Positions 42,813 to 51,360 of a DNA stretch of 64,000 bases are shown one piece after another. Source of the DNA: Coprobacillaceae bacterium UN01-12pH3A. GTDB lineage: Bacteria; Bacillota_I; Bacilli_A; Erysipelotrichales; Coprobacillaceae. Position numbers and translations under genes: made by a program. Under the pieces are notes generated by a model, which saw only the letters and a list, made by a program, of their open reading frames with translations, did no database searches and was not told where the DNA came from. Each line of letters opens with the position of its first letter. The stretch's first letter is position 1. The stretch covers positions 1 to 64,000 of the forward strand of contig JAQENU010000004.1 of assembly GCA_027676805.1 (NCBI GenBank), in the 5' to 3' direction.

Positions 42813-44705
42813 ATGAAATTAAGTTTAAGAAGACTGTTTTTAATAGTCTGGGATATTTTTTCGATTGGTTTTGCTGCAATGATTAGCTTATGGGTGTTAT
42901 ATGATGGACAGTTCATGAACTATGTTCGGGCAATTCCCAGTTATGTATTTTTATTAGTGTTAGGAACATCCTTGTTTGTGTTTCTGATGATGAATCTTTA
43001 TAAAAGTGTTTGGCACTTTGCCAGTGTCATTGAATTAAAAAATGTGGTCATCGCCACTTTTTCTGCGACGATCGTTGACTTAGTGATTTTTACTTTATTA
43101 GATGTGCCAATCGCTAAATCATGGTATTTGATTAACTGGCTGGTTTTAATGACGATGACCGGTGCCAGCCGATTCTTCTATCGTATTACACGAATCGTGG
43201 TTCAGGATCGTCATTTATTCGGACGTACACGAGAAAATGAGTCTCGTGTCATGATTATTGGTGCCGGTGAATCCGGAGATAAAATCGCCAGAGAAATTGC
43301 TCAGGTCGGGAAATTGAATAAACAAGTCGTTTGTTTTATTGATGATATGCCCACAAAAAAGGGAATGCGTCTGCAGGGAAAACCGATCTACGGAGATCGT
43401 ACGAAGATCAAGGAAGCGGCTGAAAAATTGGCGATTGATGAGATTATTATTGCTTTGCCGATGATTGATGCGGAAAATAAAAAAGAATTGATTGATCTGT
43501 GTAAGGATACGGAATGTAAATTGAAGATCCTGCCGGGCATCTATCAATTAGTTAACGGTCAAGTAACGGTCAGCAGTTTAAGAAATGTTGAGATCGAAGA
43601 TTTATTAGGTCGTGAACCTATTAAAGTAGATCTTAAAGAAATCATGAATTATGTAAACAATAAAGTAGTTATGGTAACCGGGGGCGGAGGATCAATCGGA
43701 AGTGAATTATGCCGTCAGATTGCAGCGAATGGACCTAAACAGCTGATTATTGTCGATATCTATGAAAACAATGCTTATGATATACAATTAGAATTAAGAA
43801 GAAAATATCCTTCTTTGAACTTAGAAGTCATGATTGCTTCTGTCAGAGATGTGAAAAAAGTAAATGACTTATTTGAAGAATTTCAGCCGGATATCATCTA
43901 TCATGCTGCCGCCCATAAACATGTGCCATTGATGGAGGATTCTCCGAATGAAGCAGTTAAGAATAATGTTTTTGGAACCTTGAACGTAGTAAAAGCAGCA
44001 GATCGCTATGGTGCCAGTAGATTCATTTTGATTTCAACCGATAAAGCTGTAAACCCTACAAATATTATGGGGGCAACAAAAAGAATTTGTGAAATGATTG
44101 TCCAAACATATAATAAACATTCTAATACCGATTTTGTAGCGGTTCGTTTTGGTAATGTATTAGGATCTAACGGTTCTGTTATTCCGCTGTTTAAAAAGCA
44201 GATTCAGGCAGGCGGACCGGTTACGGTTACGCATCCTGATATTACACGTTACTTTATGACAATCCCGGAGGCTGTTTCTTTGGTGCTTGAAGCCGGCGCC
44301 CGAGCTAAAGGAGGAGAAATCTTCGTTCTTGATATGGGAGAACCGGTTAAGATTGCGGATCTTGCTTATAACTTAATTAAATTTTCAGGCTATGAACCTA
44401 ATGTCGATATTAAAATTGAATACACCGGACTTCGTCCCGGAGAAAAGCTTTATGAAGAATTGCTGATGGATGAAGAAGGACTGCAAACTACAGAAAACGC
44501 CTTGATTAAAATTGGAAAACCAATCGATATTGATGAAAATGTTTTATTCAGTCATTTAGATGAACTTTATGAAGCGGCGCATGATGAAAGTGAGAATATT
44601 AAATATCTTGTTCACGACTTAGTAGACACATATAAAGTGGATGCCCGCAGAGATCCCAGCAAAATAAAAAAGAAAATCGTTCGTGAGGCTGTGGAAGTTT
44701 CCTAA
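42813..44705 (+). CDS. CapD/WbpM-type membrane UDP-sugar 4,6-dehydratase
   Basis: 630 residues. Four N-terminal membrane helices (about 10-120), a CoA-binding-like Rossmann domain (about 145-260, IGAGESGDKIARE), then a full SDR domain (about 285-580) with NAD motif TGGGGSIGSELCRQ, catalytic STDKAVNPTNIMGATKR and RFGNVLGSNGSVIPLF. The SDR catalytic site has MGATKR in place of YxxxK, the known signature of large inverting 4,6-dehydratases. Makes 4-keto-6-deoxy UDP-sugars for capsule or wall glycans. Fits the DegT aminotransferase at the left edge functionally, though 42 kb away. Confidence 0.88.
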   Translation: MKLSLRRLFLIVWDIFSIGFAAMISLWVLYDGQFMNYVRAIPSYVFLLVLGTSLFVFLMMNLYKSVWHFASVIELKNVVIATFSATIVDLVIFTLLDVPIAKSWYLINWLVLMTMTGASRFFYRITRIVVQDRHLFGRTRENESRVMIIGAGESGDKIAREIAQVGKLNKQVVCFIDDMPTKKGMRLQGKPIYGDRTKIKEAAEKLAIDEIIIALPMIDAENKKELIDLCKDTECKLKILPGIYQLVNGQVTVSSLRNVEIEDLLGREPIKVDLKEIMNYVNNKVVMVTGGGGSIGSELCRQIAANGPKQLIIVDIYENNAYDIQLELRRKYPSLNLEVMIASVRDVKKVNDLFEEFQPDIIYHAAAHKHVPLMEDSPNEAVKNNVFGTLNVVKAADRYGASRFILISTDKAVNPTNIMGATKRICEMIVQTYNKHSNTDFVAVRFGNVLGSNGSVIPLFKKQIQAGGPVTVTHPDITRYFMTIPEAVSLVLEAGARAKGGEIFVLDMGEPVKIADLAYNLIKFSGYEPNVDIKIEYTGLRPGEKLYEELLMDEEGLQTTENALIKIGKPIDIDENVLFSHLDELYEAAHDESENIKYLVHDLVDTYKVDARRDPSKIKKKIVREAVEVS

Positions 44706-44719
44706 TGGGAGGAATGAAT

Positions 44720-45535
44720 ATGAAGGACCGATTTATTCATCAGGCTTCTTCAGATCAATTGATCGAAAAGCTAAACAAATATAATATTTCATTAAATAAA
44801 TCGTTGTTAATCAAACAGTATGCCAATAGCTTCAATCTTCATCAGCTGTTAGATAGTCTAAAGGTTCTTTACAGTAAAGAACTGCAGGCATTGGATAAAC
44901 AGAATAAATCTGTCACCTCAGATTATCTCGAATATATTTTAGATAAGATAGTAAGAGAAAATTATGATGTTGAGGATTCCATTGATCCTTATTACTTGTT
45001 TCAGGAATTAAAAATAGACGGCAAGTCAAAAGAAAAGATTAAACAGATGATTGAACGTTTGTTAAGACTGAATAATCTCTATCATCTCAATCGTGTCGAA
45101 GGCTACTTTGGTGTGTTTGAAGAAGAATGTGAACCGATTATATATCGTTTATTTGAAGATTATCAGGCATTTGCTTTAACCAAAGAGGAAACCAAAGAAT
45201 TTATTGGTTTAGTGGAACGTTTCATGGAAAGCTATGATCGAAATGAAGAGTTAAAGATGAATCTTTCCCTATTAAGATTAGAACGAATTGCTTCTCTTGG
45301 AGAGGAACAGGACATTGACACCGCCATTCAAGAGATAAAACAAACTTATGGACTGTCAATCTTTGTGATCTATACGCGTGTTTTATTAGGAACATTAGAT
45401 CTTCCAAACAATGAAATGTTTGAACAATACTATCAAAAAGTTAAACAGTACATGGTATTAAGTGATGAAGATAAAGAAGAACGCGCATTTATCGATAATC
45501 TATATCAAAATGTGATGATGGATGAAGGAAAATAA
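44720..45535 (+). CDS. Unknown protein co-transcribed with the CapD-like gene
   Basis: 271 residues from the ATG at 44720 (GGGAGG 7 nt upstream; nearer ATGs are too close). Entirely helical, charged, no membrane segment. A LINKER-like run NKYNISLNKSLLIKQYANSF opens it and LRLNNLYHLNRVEGYFGVFE is in the middle. I recognise no family. Only 14 bases follow the dehydratase stop, so co-expression is likely, with a role in regulating or scaffolding glycan synthesis being speculation. Confidence 0.6.
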   Translation: MKDRFIHQASSDQLIEKLNKYNISLNKSLLIKQYANSFNLHQLLDSLKVLYSKELQALDKQNKSVTSDYLEYILDKIVRENYDVEDSIDPYYLFQELKIDGKSKEKIKQMIERLLRLNNLYHLNRVEGYFGVFEEECEPIIYRLFEDYQAFALTKEETKEFIGLVERFMESYDRNEELKMNLSLLRLERIASLGEEQDIDTAIQEIKQTYGLSIFVIYTRVLLGTLDLPNNEMFEQYYQKVKQYMVLSDEDKEERAFIDNLYQNVMMDEGK

Positions 45536-45565
45536 AAGCAATGAAACGAATTCATTGCTTTTTTG
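45535..45565. terminator. Bidirectional terminator between convergent genes
   Basis: AAGCAATGAA (45536-45545), 5-nt loop, TTCATTGCTT (45551-45560), with runs of T or A on either side. Serves the plus-strand unknown gene and probably the minus-strand astacin gene. Confidence 0.88.
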
Positions 45566-45566
45566 T

Positions 45567-46334
45567 TTATTTATAAAGTTCTCTAACGCCATCCATATCT
45601 GTAGCAGTCATGGCATTTCTTTGCCCCATATTTGGCTGTGGATCATATTTAGGCAGGGGTTCAATCGTTTTTGTACCTGTTTTTGCAAAAGAAGTTGCAC
45701 GGTAGTGCATGATAGATTCAAAATCGTATTTTCCGTAAGTCTCACCACTGGATATCTTAAAATTATGCTCATAACCGGGTTTGATATTATCCGAATTAAT
45801 TTTAATATATGCGTCTCTGTCACTGCGACAATGTTCATGTTCGATACTACATGTATGCAGCATTTCGTGCAGAATGTTTCCAACTTTGGCTTTATCTGAC
45901 AGAGTAATCTCTTGTTTACCGCCAACCTTACCAATATAAGAAGAACATCCATCCCCCTTTACGAACTCAACATAATCTTTATCTTCACTTTTCTTCTCTC
46001 TAAAGCTGACATTTAACTTTGCTGAATTAAATGTCGTGATTGCAGTATTAATCTCCGCTGTTTTTTTGTGCCCAGCTGCAATACAGTAGGGAATTTCTTT
46101 GGTATCCCATAGATTTTTTTTAATTAGACAGGCATTTTTCTGCTGTGATCCTAATTCCTCGTAGGCTGTCAAAAACTCTGAGAATTGCAGAACATCTTTT
46201 GTCTTTCCTAACTTAATATCTCCTTGTACAATGGCAATGCCATCGTGATCAATAAAGCTTCCTTCGTAAATTTCTCCATTTAAAACATATTTTTTGTTTT
46301 CAATTAATTTTCCTTCACAAATTTCCTGATTCAT
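45567..46334 (-). CDS. Astacin-like (M12A) zinc metalloprotease without signal peptide
   Basis: 255 residues. Residues 80-255 match the astacin domain: IPYCI, YVEFVKGDGCSSYIGKVGGK, zinc motif H156-E157-x2-H160 and H166 (HEMLHTCSIEHEHCRSDRD), and Met-turn SIMHYR (M209, Y211). The usual Gly of HExxHxxG is Ser163. Residues 1-75 are a non-catalytic N-terminal domain that may act as prodomain. No signal peptide, unusual for astacins, so either cytoplasmic or exported another way. Stands back to back with the LytTR/DUF2589 cluster. Confidence 0.85.
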   Translation of the reverse strand: MNQEICEGKLIENKKYVLNGEIYEGSFIDHDGIAIVQGDIKLGKTKDVLQFSEFLTAYEELGSQQKNACLIKKNLWDTKEIPYCIAAGHKKTAEINTAITTFNSAKLNVSFREKKSEDKDYVEFVKGDGCSSYIGKVGGKQEITLSDKAKVGNILHEMLHTCSIEHEHCRSDRDAYIKINSDNIKPGYEHNFKISSGETYGKYDFESIMHYRATSFAKTGTKTIEPLPKYDPQPNMGQRNAMTATDMDGVRELYK

Positions 46335-46451
46335 ATTTTTTCCTCTCTTTCATTGTGCACATTTCTTGGAATTCCTAATTTCACTATAAGTCAGTTTTTA
46401 TTTGTTGAATAGAAAACCGTTAAATAATACGAAACATCAAGTCAGAATACT

Positions 46452-46478
46452 AAAAAAGAAATAGGTTCACTATTTCTT
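46452..46478 (-). terminator. Terminator of the LytTR gene
   Basis: On the minus strand AAGAAATAG (46470-46478) pairs with CTATTTCTT (46456-46464), then T residues. Lies between the LytTR stop and the astacin promoter region. Confidence 0.78.
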
Positions 46479-46497
46479 GTGAAGATGAAAGGAAAGG

Positions 46498-47007
46498 CTA
46501 AATAATAATGTCATCTTTATATTTTCTGTTTACTATAATATTTTCACCGTTTTCTAAAGTGAGTTCACGATGACATTGCGGCAATGTTTTAATAGCGTAA
46601 ATATGCTCGGTATTGATAATTGTATTGCGGCTGACCTGTATAAAAGAGAAATTCTTTAAAAGCTGATAAATGGATCTAAACTTACCTTTATACTCGTAAC
46701 TGTTTGTACGATCATAAACAAATACTTTTGTATCGACAACCTCTACATAATAAATGTCATTTACGGCAATATGAAGAATACTTTGACGCTGATCGAAAAC
46801 CTTTATTTTAAGAACTCGCTGATTAAGCTGCTGAACAAGGTTTAAAACATAGGCATGATCTGCCTGATTACATGTCAGAATAATACATCCGGGTTCTACA
46901 TCAGCAGATCTTTTAAGTTTTATTTTCACCGGTTTTCCTTTCCAAGTCTTGCTATCGGCACCCCTATTATACCTTTTCTCTTTTTTATTGTGTAAATTGT
47001 TTTTCAT
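46498..47007 (-). CDS. LytTR-domain DNA-binding regulator without receiver domain
   Basis: 169 residues. A basic N-terminal tail, a short region at 40-65 (CIILTCNQADHAYVLNLVQQ), then a LytTR domain (about 70-165) with ILHIAVNDIYYVEVVDTKVF, YKGKFRSIYQLLKNFSFIQV, SRNTIINTEHI and VNRKYKDDI. LytTR regulators bind direct repeats to activate surface, competence or bacteriocin genes. With no receiver or membrane part, its signal input is unclear. Divergent from the DUF2589 genes, with which it shares a 270-bp regulatory gap. Confidence 0.82.
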   Translation of the reverse strand: MKNNLHNKKEKRYNRGADSKTWKGKPVKIKLKRSADVEPGCIILTCNQADHAYVLNLVQQLNQRVLKIKVFDQRQSILHIAVNDIYYVEVVDTKVFVYDRTNSYEYKGKFRSIYQLLKNFSFIQVSRNTIINTEHIYAIKTLPQCHRELTLENGENIIVNRKYKDDIII

Positions 47008-47281
47008 GGTCCCACTCCTTTACTGGTTAATTTCATTATTTAAGGAGAATAACCATAATTGTATTTAATATAAATAAAATGCGAAAAAACGAAACCTATT
47101 TACAATTTTTTGTTTCTAAATGTATTTTATATGGTATATTTGTATTATAAAGTAGATTTGTGTTTTTTTCACTTCCTGCTTCTTATACTGATAGTAGAAG
47201 CAAGGGGGCATGATAGCTATGAAAACATATCGTCGGTAACGTTATTTAAAAGCATAAATAAAAATAGAGAGGTGAGAAATG
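47008..47281. promoter_or_regulatory. Divergent regulatory gap between LytTR and DUF2589 genes, with leader hairpin
   Basis: On the plus strand A+T-rich promoter-like sequence lies around 47110-47150 (TTTGTATTATAA). It is followed by a hairpin with TGCTTCT and AGAAGCA arms (about 47177-47202) and a 6-codon frame MKTYRR at 47219-47239. On the minus strand TACAAT stands upstream of the LytTR gene, which has AAAGGAG before its ATG. Promoter positions are approximate. The hairpin plus mini-frame could be an attenuator or chance. Confidence 0.4.
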
Positions 47282-48409
47282 ATGTCAATTAGTGGACAAT
47301 TTACAGGATTAGATATGAAAAACTTAATTGGTGCTCCGCTTAATGCGGCAGCAGAAGCCAATTTACAGATGGCGGAAACAACCGCACAGTTTATTCAAAA
47401 AGTTGGTTTTGATGAACTTGGAAAAATCAGAACTGCAAGTTTTGGGTATATTCAAAAAGAAAATAATCCGGATGGTACCGTAACTGATAAAGAAATGAAC
47501 ATTAATATTCCTTTATTGGCAATTACGGAAGCACCTAACTTACAGGTAGATGAAGTGAACGTATTATTTGATATGGAAGTCAAAGAAACTGAGAAAACAG
47601 AATCTTCATTAGATGGGGGCGGAAGCTTTACCGGCAGTGTCAACTTTGGAATATTTAAAGCGACAGTAAGTGGTAGTGTATCAAGTCATAGTTCCAATAC
47701 GCGTTCTAGTGATAATTCCGCAAAGTATCATGTTGATGTACGTGCTACAAATCATGGGACACCGGAGGGGCTGTCAAGAGTATTGGATATTATAGCGGCA
47801 AACTTAGCCCCAATGACGGCTTCAAGTACCGTTGTTGATGAAAATGGGAAAGCACTGCAAGGTGCCGCTAAAGAAAGATCGGAAAAAATAAAAGCCTTAT
47901 CAGCAGAAGGTAGTCGTTTGGAATCGGCAGTCAGGGCTTCAGGAGAGAATTTAAGCAATAGTATTGATCGTATACGCAAAGCGACAGTTTCTTTAAAAAA
48001 TAAATATGTTGTTACGATGACAAATTTAATTGATCAGGCAGAAGCTGAATCAGAAGAAAAACAAAAGCTAATTACTAATGCTTCAACGATTCAAGGATCA
48101 TTCGATGATTTTGTGGCGTCGATTGCAGATAATATTGTTTTAGCGACAACCGCAGAAGGACAGGGACAAACTATAGAGGTTACATTCGATAGTGTAGCCA
48201 ATCTTAAAGGATGCAGTGATACCGGAGAAATTATCAGTTTAACCGGAAGTAAAAAAACCGGAGACGGTGAAACCGATACGATCCTAGTGGCATTTAAAGA
48301 TGGAGTCGCTAAACAGAATGCACAGTACGATGCGATCGAAAAAAGAGATGCTAATAAAGAAGAATACAATAAGCTTCTGTATGGCGGAACAACTCCATCA
48401 GGAGAATAA
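47282..48409 (+). CDS. DUF2589-like protein A
   Basis: 375 residues from the second of two adjacent ATGs (GAGGTG better spaced). Residues 5-160 match the DUF2589 pattern: LIGAPLNAAAEANLQMAETT, FIQKVGF, then NINIPLLAITEAPNLQVDEV and NVLFDMEVKETEK. A serine/glycine-rich strand region follows, then a long helical stretch (about 190-265) and a C-terminal beta domain (TIEVTFDSVANLKGCSDTGE). No signal peptide. First gene of a tight three-gene operon. DUF2589 has no known function. Confidence 0.68.
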   Translation: MSISGQFTGLDMKNLIGAPLNAAAEANLQMAETTAQFIQKVGFDELGKIRTASFGYIQKENNPDGTVTDKEMNINIPLLAITEAPNLQVDEVNVLFDMEVKETEKTESSLDGGGSFTGSVNFGIFKATVSGSVSSHSSNTRSSDNSAKYHVDVRATNHGTPEGLSRVLDIIAANLAPMTASSTVVDENGKALQGAAKERSEKIKALSAEGSRLESAVRASGENLSNSIDRIRKATVSLKNKYVVTMTNLIDQAEAESEEKQKLITNASTIQGSFDDFVASIADNIVLATTAEGQGQTIEVTFDSVANLKGCSDTGEIISLTGSKKTGDGETDTILVAFKDGVAKQNAQYDAIEKRDANKEEYNKLLYGGTTPSGE

Positions 48410-48412
48410 TGA

Positions 48413-49330
48413 ATGTTTAAAAAGAATGCGACAGAACGTCAGATTCAAGTAGAAAGTGAATTTGCAGATCTGGCTTCGTTAGTTTGGGCACCGATCGATG
48501 CGGTTGCGCAATCTAATCTAAATATTAATCGTAAGATTATTGAAGCCATCGAAGCCACAGGGACTAAAAAGCCTATTATTGGCGATAAGATTACCATCCT
48601 TGATTATATGGGATTACAGTATAAACACGTAAAGAGCAGTGGAGATGAGGAAGCCATTGAAGATATGCTGCTTCAGGTACCATTGTTATCGATCATCCCT
48701 TTAACAAGTATGAAAGTAAAAACGGCGGTTATCGATTTTAATGCCGAAGTTCGTTCATTTAAAAAAGAAGATCAGACGATTGGTTTTGAAGCACGTATCT
48801 GTGCACCGGAAGTGAGAGAAAGTGATAATATCTCAAAAGTTCATTTTAAGATACGTTTAGAGAATGAACCCATCACAGAAGGGTTGGCTAGGGTACAAGA
48901 TATTATGGATCTTCAGCAAATTACCCGAAGTCTTGGGGCAAAACCGATAGGGGATGATGGACAAGTGGTGACCGGACAAGAGGAAATCAACTTGCTTGAA
49001 AAAAGAAGATTAAAAAAATTCTATGATAAGACAGTTACACTGGGAAAAAGAATAGATGAGCTGATACATCATCAGATTTTATATTTTAATGCTCTGCTTT
49101 TAGAAGATGAGCAATTGGAAATAAAAGATTATGAAGAGTTTAAAGCCATGAAAATGAAGGAGTCAATAAGTCAGTATGCACAAAATAATGAAATCTGGAC
49201 AACATTATTAGAACTGGATCAAAAAATCAGACAAGAAACAGAATCGAGACATATGTGCAGTCAGAAGGAAACTCAATTGCTTGAACAGCTATTAGCTTTA
49301 GATAAGGCTTCTTTGTTACAGGAGGAATGA
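48413..49330 (+). CDS. DUF2589-like protein B
   Basis: 305 residues, AGGAG upstream, three bases after gene A. It shares the same N-terminal plan as protein A: SLVWAPIDAVAQSNLNINRK, LQYKHVKSS, LLQVPLLSIIPLTSMKVKTA and VIDFNAEVRSF. The C-terminal half is a helical, charged stretch (about 185-300) without the beta domain of protein A. The two look like paralogues that could form a hetero-oligomer. Cytoplasmic. Function unknown. Confidence 0.65.
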   Translation: MFKKNATERQIQVESEFADLASLVWAPIDAVAQSNLNINRKIIEAIEATGTKKPIIGDKITILDYMGLQYKHVKSSGDEEAIEDMLLQVPLLSIIPLTSMKVKTAVIDFNAEVRSFKKEDQTIGFEARICAPEVRESDNISKVHFKIRLENEPITEGLARVQDIMDLQQITRSLGAKPIGDDGQVVTGQEEINLLEKRRLKKFYDKTVTLGKRIDELIHHQILYFNALLLEDEQLEIKDYEEFKAMKMKESISQYAQNNEIWTTLLELDQKIRQETESRHMCSQKETQLLEQLLALDKASLLQEE

Positions 49331-49331
49331 T

Positions 49332-49619
49332 ATGGCAGGGATGTTGGATCGAAAACATAAAGATGAGCCTATTTGCTATATTAAAATAGTCAATATTGGC
49401 AGTGTTAACCCTAATCATTTATTATCAGAGACATCTAAACAAAAACAAGTTGAATTGCTGAATCGCTGTCTCAATGATTTCCCTCATGGAAAGATTATCG
49501 GAAAAGATGTAACGGTCGGTGTTTACAAGCTGGGAGATCATCAATTCACTATGGAGATGACCTCTTATCATATTGGATTTCATCGTAAACCACAGTGGCT
49601 TGATGAAGGATACTGGTGA
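49332..49619 (+). CDS. Small unknown protein, third gene of the DUF2589 operon
   Basis: 95 residues beginning MAGMLDRKHKDEPICYIKIV, with AGGAGG upstream and only one base after gene B. A compact alpha/beta protein with GKIIGKDVTVGVYKLGDHQF and an aromatic C-terminus (FHRKPQWLDEGYW). I recognise no family. Tight coupling to the DUF2589 pair suggests it works with them. A terminator follows. Confidence 0.65.
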   Translation: MAGMLDRKHKDEPICYIKIVNIGSVNPNHLLSETSKQKQVELLNRCLNDFPHGKIIGKDVTVGVYKLGDHQFTMEMTSYHIGFHRKPQWLDEGYW

Positions 49620-49655
49620 GTTAAACAGGTTAAGATAAAAAGTAATCATAAAAAT

Positions 49656-49689
49656 GACGTACGAGTAAAATCGTACGTCTTGTGTTTTT
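49656..49689 (+). terminator. Terminator of the DUF2589 operon
   Basis: GACGTACGA (49656-49664), loop GTAAAA, TCGTACGTC (49671-49679), then a T-rich run. Confidence 0.85.
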
Positions 49690-49734
49690 GACAAACTTAA
49701 ATAATTAGAGTAATGTATAAGTGAGGTGAGGCTT

Positions 49735-49926
49735 ATGAAAAAAATCATTTTAGATACGATAGGCATTCTTTTGATTTTAGGAACTCTCTATTTGGTATAT
49801 CGATTGTTTGGTATTTTTTGGGGTATCCTCATTCTTCTCTTTTTAGCAGTAAGCAGTTTTTTTAATGAAAAGCATAACCCTATAGTGTTATATTATAAGA
49901 ATTATGGTCGTAAGAAAGACGAATAA
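49735..49926 (+). CDS. Small membrane protein of unknown function
   Basis: 63 residues from the ATG at 49735 (GAGGTGAGGCTT upstream; a GTG at 49726 is inside that site). One long hydrophobic stretch at about 5-37 (IGILLILGTLYLVYRLFGIF, then WGILILLFL), which may form one or two helices, and a basic tail KNYGRKKDE that should stay in the cytoplasm. No family recognised. Confidence 0.6.
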   Translation: MKKIILDTIGILLILGTLYLVYRLFGIFWGILILLFLAVSSFFNEKHNPIVLYYKNYGRKKDE

Positions 49927-49927
49927 A

Positions 49928-49987
49928 AAAGAACCTGAAATATAGACCACATCATGTTGGTGTAAATCTATATTAGGGTTCTTTTTC
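49928..49987. terminator. Long bidirectional terminator hairpin
   Basis: AAAGAACC with further pairing over TGAAATATAGA, against TCTATATTAGGGTTCTTT, with T or A runs outside. Convergent genes end on both sides. Confidence 0.8.
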
Positions 49988-49988
49988 T

Positions 49989-51191
49989 TTATTTGTCAGT
50001 TGTCGTAATCTTAAAGCCCAACATGTGATCAAAGTGTTTCGTTTTAATGACCCAAAGAATGGCTAAACAGGCAATAATGGCACCGATACGATAAATGGTA
50101 AAACTACCGAATTTTTCATATACAATCCCAAAGCCATAGCTGTACACTGCCCTGCCTAAAGAAACACAGGCATTGAGTAAAGTAACAGCGGTTGCAAAGA
50201 CGGCCGGTGAAAGCGAGCTGCGGATAAACTGCAGATTTCCTACTGTTGCGCAGGCTGTAGATACACAGTGCAGGATAGAAACAAACAAGAACGCATAGAC
50301 GTTTGGAACAAAGGCATAAACTAAGAAACGAATAAAAATACATGAGGCAGAAATGAGATACATCATCTTAAATCCGAACTTTTCGTAATATTTAATCGCT
50401 ACAGCTAAAAAGATAACTTCCGGCAAGGCGGTGGCAACAGTATACATACTTAACAGCTGATTGCTTCCGTGTAATGTCGTAACGATATGGTTTCCGTTAT
50501 AGGCGGCACAGCTGTCGATTAAAATCGTTGTCATTAAAGAAAGTCCTAATATAAATAAGAAATTTGAATTCTTTAATACATCAAAGAAACCCACTTTTTC
50601 TTTAGGTGCATCAGGAACTTCAACGGCTTGTTTTTTAGGATCAGCCTTGGCTGTTGGAAAACCGAAAGCAATCGTGAAACTGATAATCAATAATCCCCCA
50701 TAAGTACCAAATAAGGCTCCATCTAATCCAAAACGGTCAGCCAAGAATCCGATTAAAACACTTCCGATAACCCACCCAAGAGATCCCATCGAACGAATAG
50801 ATCCATAGTTCTTATGGTTTTTATTACAGTAATTCATACTTAACACATCTGCCATTGGCATTGCTCCTGAACGGCATAGGTCTAAGATGATAGCACAAAC
50901 AATCAATCCGATATAAACGGTTTGCTGTGCATAGAAATACAAAGCAACTAATGTAGCACTTAAAGAAATCAACAGCAGCATCTTATATTTCTTGGTTTTG
51001 TCGGCTATGATCCCCCAAAGCGGTACAAAGAATACGCTGATCATTAATCCGGCAGCGGTAATCTGTCCAAATTGTGAACCGACCAATCCTTTACTTTCCA
51101 AATAAACATTGATATAGGTAGTAAAACCGCTCAACGCTGCAAAGAATAGAAAGTAAAAGATATAAAATAATAACCCTTCAAATTTTTTCAT
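49989..51191 (-). CDS. MFS transporter (HcaT/nucleoside-H+ symporter-like)
   Basis: 400 residues, twelve predicted membrane helices. The motif-A loop GIIADKTKKYK after helix 2, RSMGSLGWVIGSVLIGFLAD in helix 4-5 and a C-terminal half starting FFDVLKNSNFLFILGLSLM fit the MFS_1-like/HcaT group of proton symporters. Substrate, probably a sugar or small carboxylate, is not readable. A cre-like palindrome upstream suggests carbon control. Confidence 0.82.
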   Translation of the reverse strand: MKKFEGLLFYIFYFLFFAALSGFTTYINVYLESKGLVGSQFGQITAAGLMISVFFVPLWGIIADKTKKYKMLLLISLSATLVALYFYAQQTVYIGLIVCAIILDLCRSGAMPMADVLSMNYCNKNHKNYGSIRSMGSLGWVIGSVLIGFLADRFGLDGALFGTYGGLLIISFTIAFGFPTAKADPKKQAVEVPDAPKEKVGFFDVLKNSNFLFILGLSLMTTILIDSCAAYNGNHIVTTLHGSNQLLSMYTVATALPEVIFLAVAIKYYEKFGFKMMYLISASCIFIRFLVYAFVPNVYAFLFVSILHCVSTACATVGNLQFIRSSLSPAVFATAVTLLNACVSLGRAVYSYGFGIVYEKFGSFTIYRIGAIIACLAILWVIKTKHFDHMLGFKITTTDK

Positions 51192-51212
51192 AAATCCAAC
51201 CCCTTTGTATTA

Positions 51213-51239
51213 ACTATATCACTTACAAAAGCGCTTTCA
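51213..51239 (-). promoter_or_regulatory. MFS gene -10 and cre-like palindrome
   Basis: On the minus strand TGAAAGCGCTTTTG (51226-51239) keeps the cre core AAAGCGCTTT but departs from consensus in the last two bases. It covers the -35 position of a promoter with TATAGT at 51213-51218. LacI/CcpA-type control is inferred. Confidence 0.5.
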
Positions 51240-51331
51240 TATTATTTTCTGCGAAAGAAAAAATGAAAATTCTGGAATAACCGGATCATAATTTTACCTG
51301 TTTTAGCCGTGAGTAAAAATAAAGTGGAAAT

Positions 51332-51360
51332 AAAAAACTATGATGCAAAACACCATAGTT
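51332..51360 (-). terminator. Terminator of the alpha/beta hydrolase gene
   Basis: On the minus strand AACTATG, 11-nt loop, CATAGTT, then T residues (plus-strand A-run 51332-51337). Confidence 0.8.

Noticed and set aside
46429..47098. Shared ACGAAAC word upstream of the astacin and DUF2589/LytTR genes as a LytTR site
   Set aside because: Only seven bases match and no second half-site at LytTR spacing was seen, so chance cannot be excluded.
47279..48369. Minus-strand open frames within the DUF2589 genes
   Set aside because: They mirror the plus-strand coding pattern, have no ribosome binding sites, and the plus-strand proteins show family motifs.
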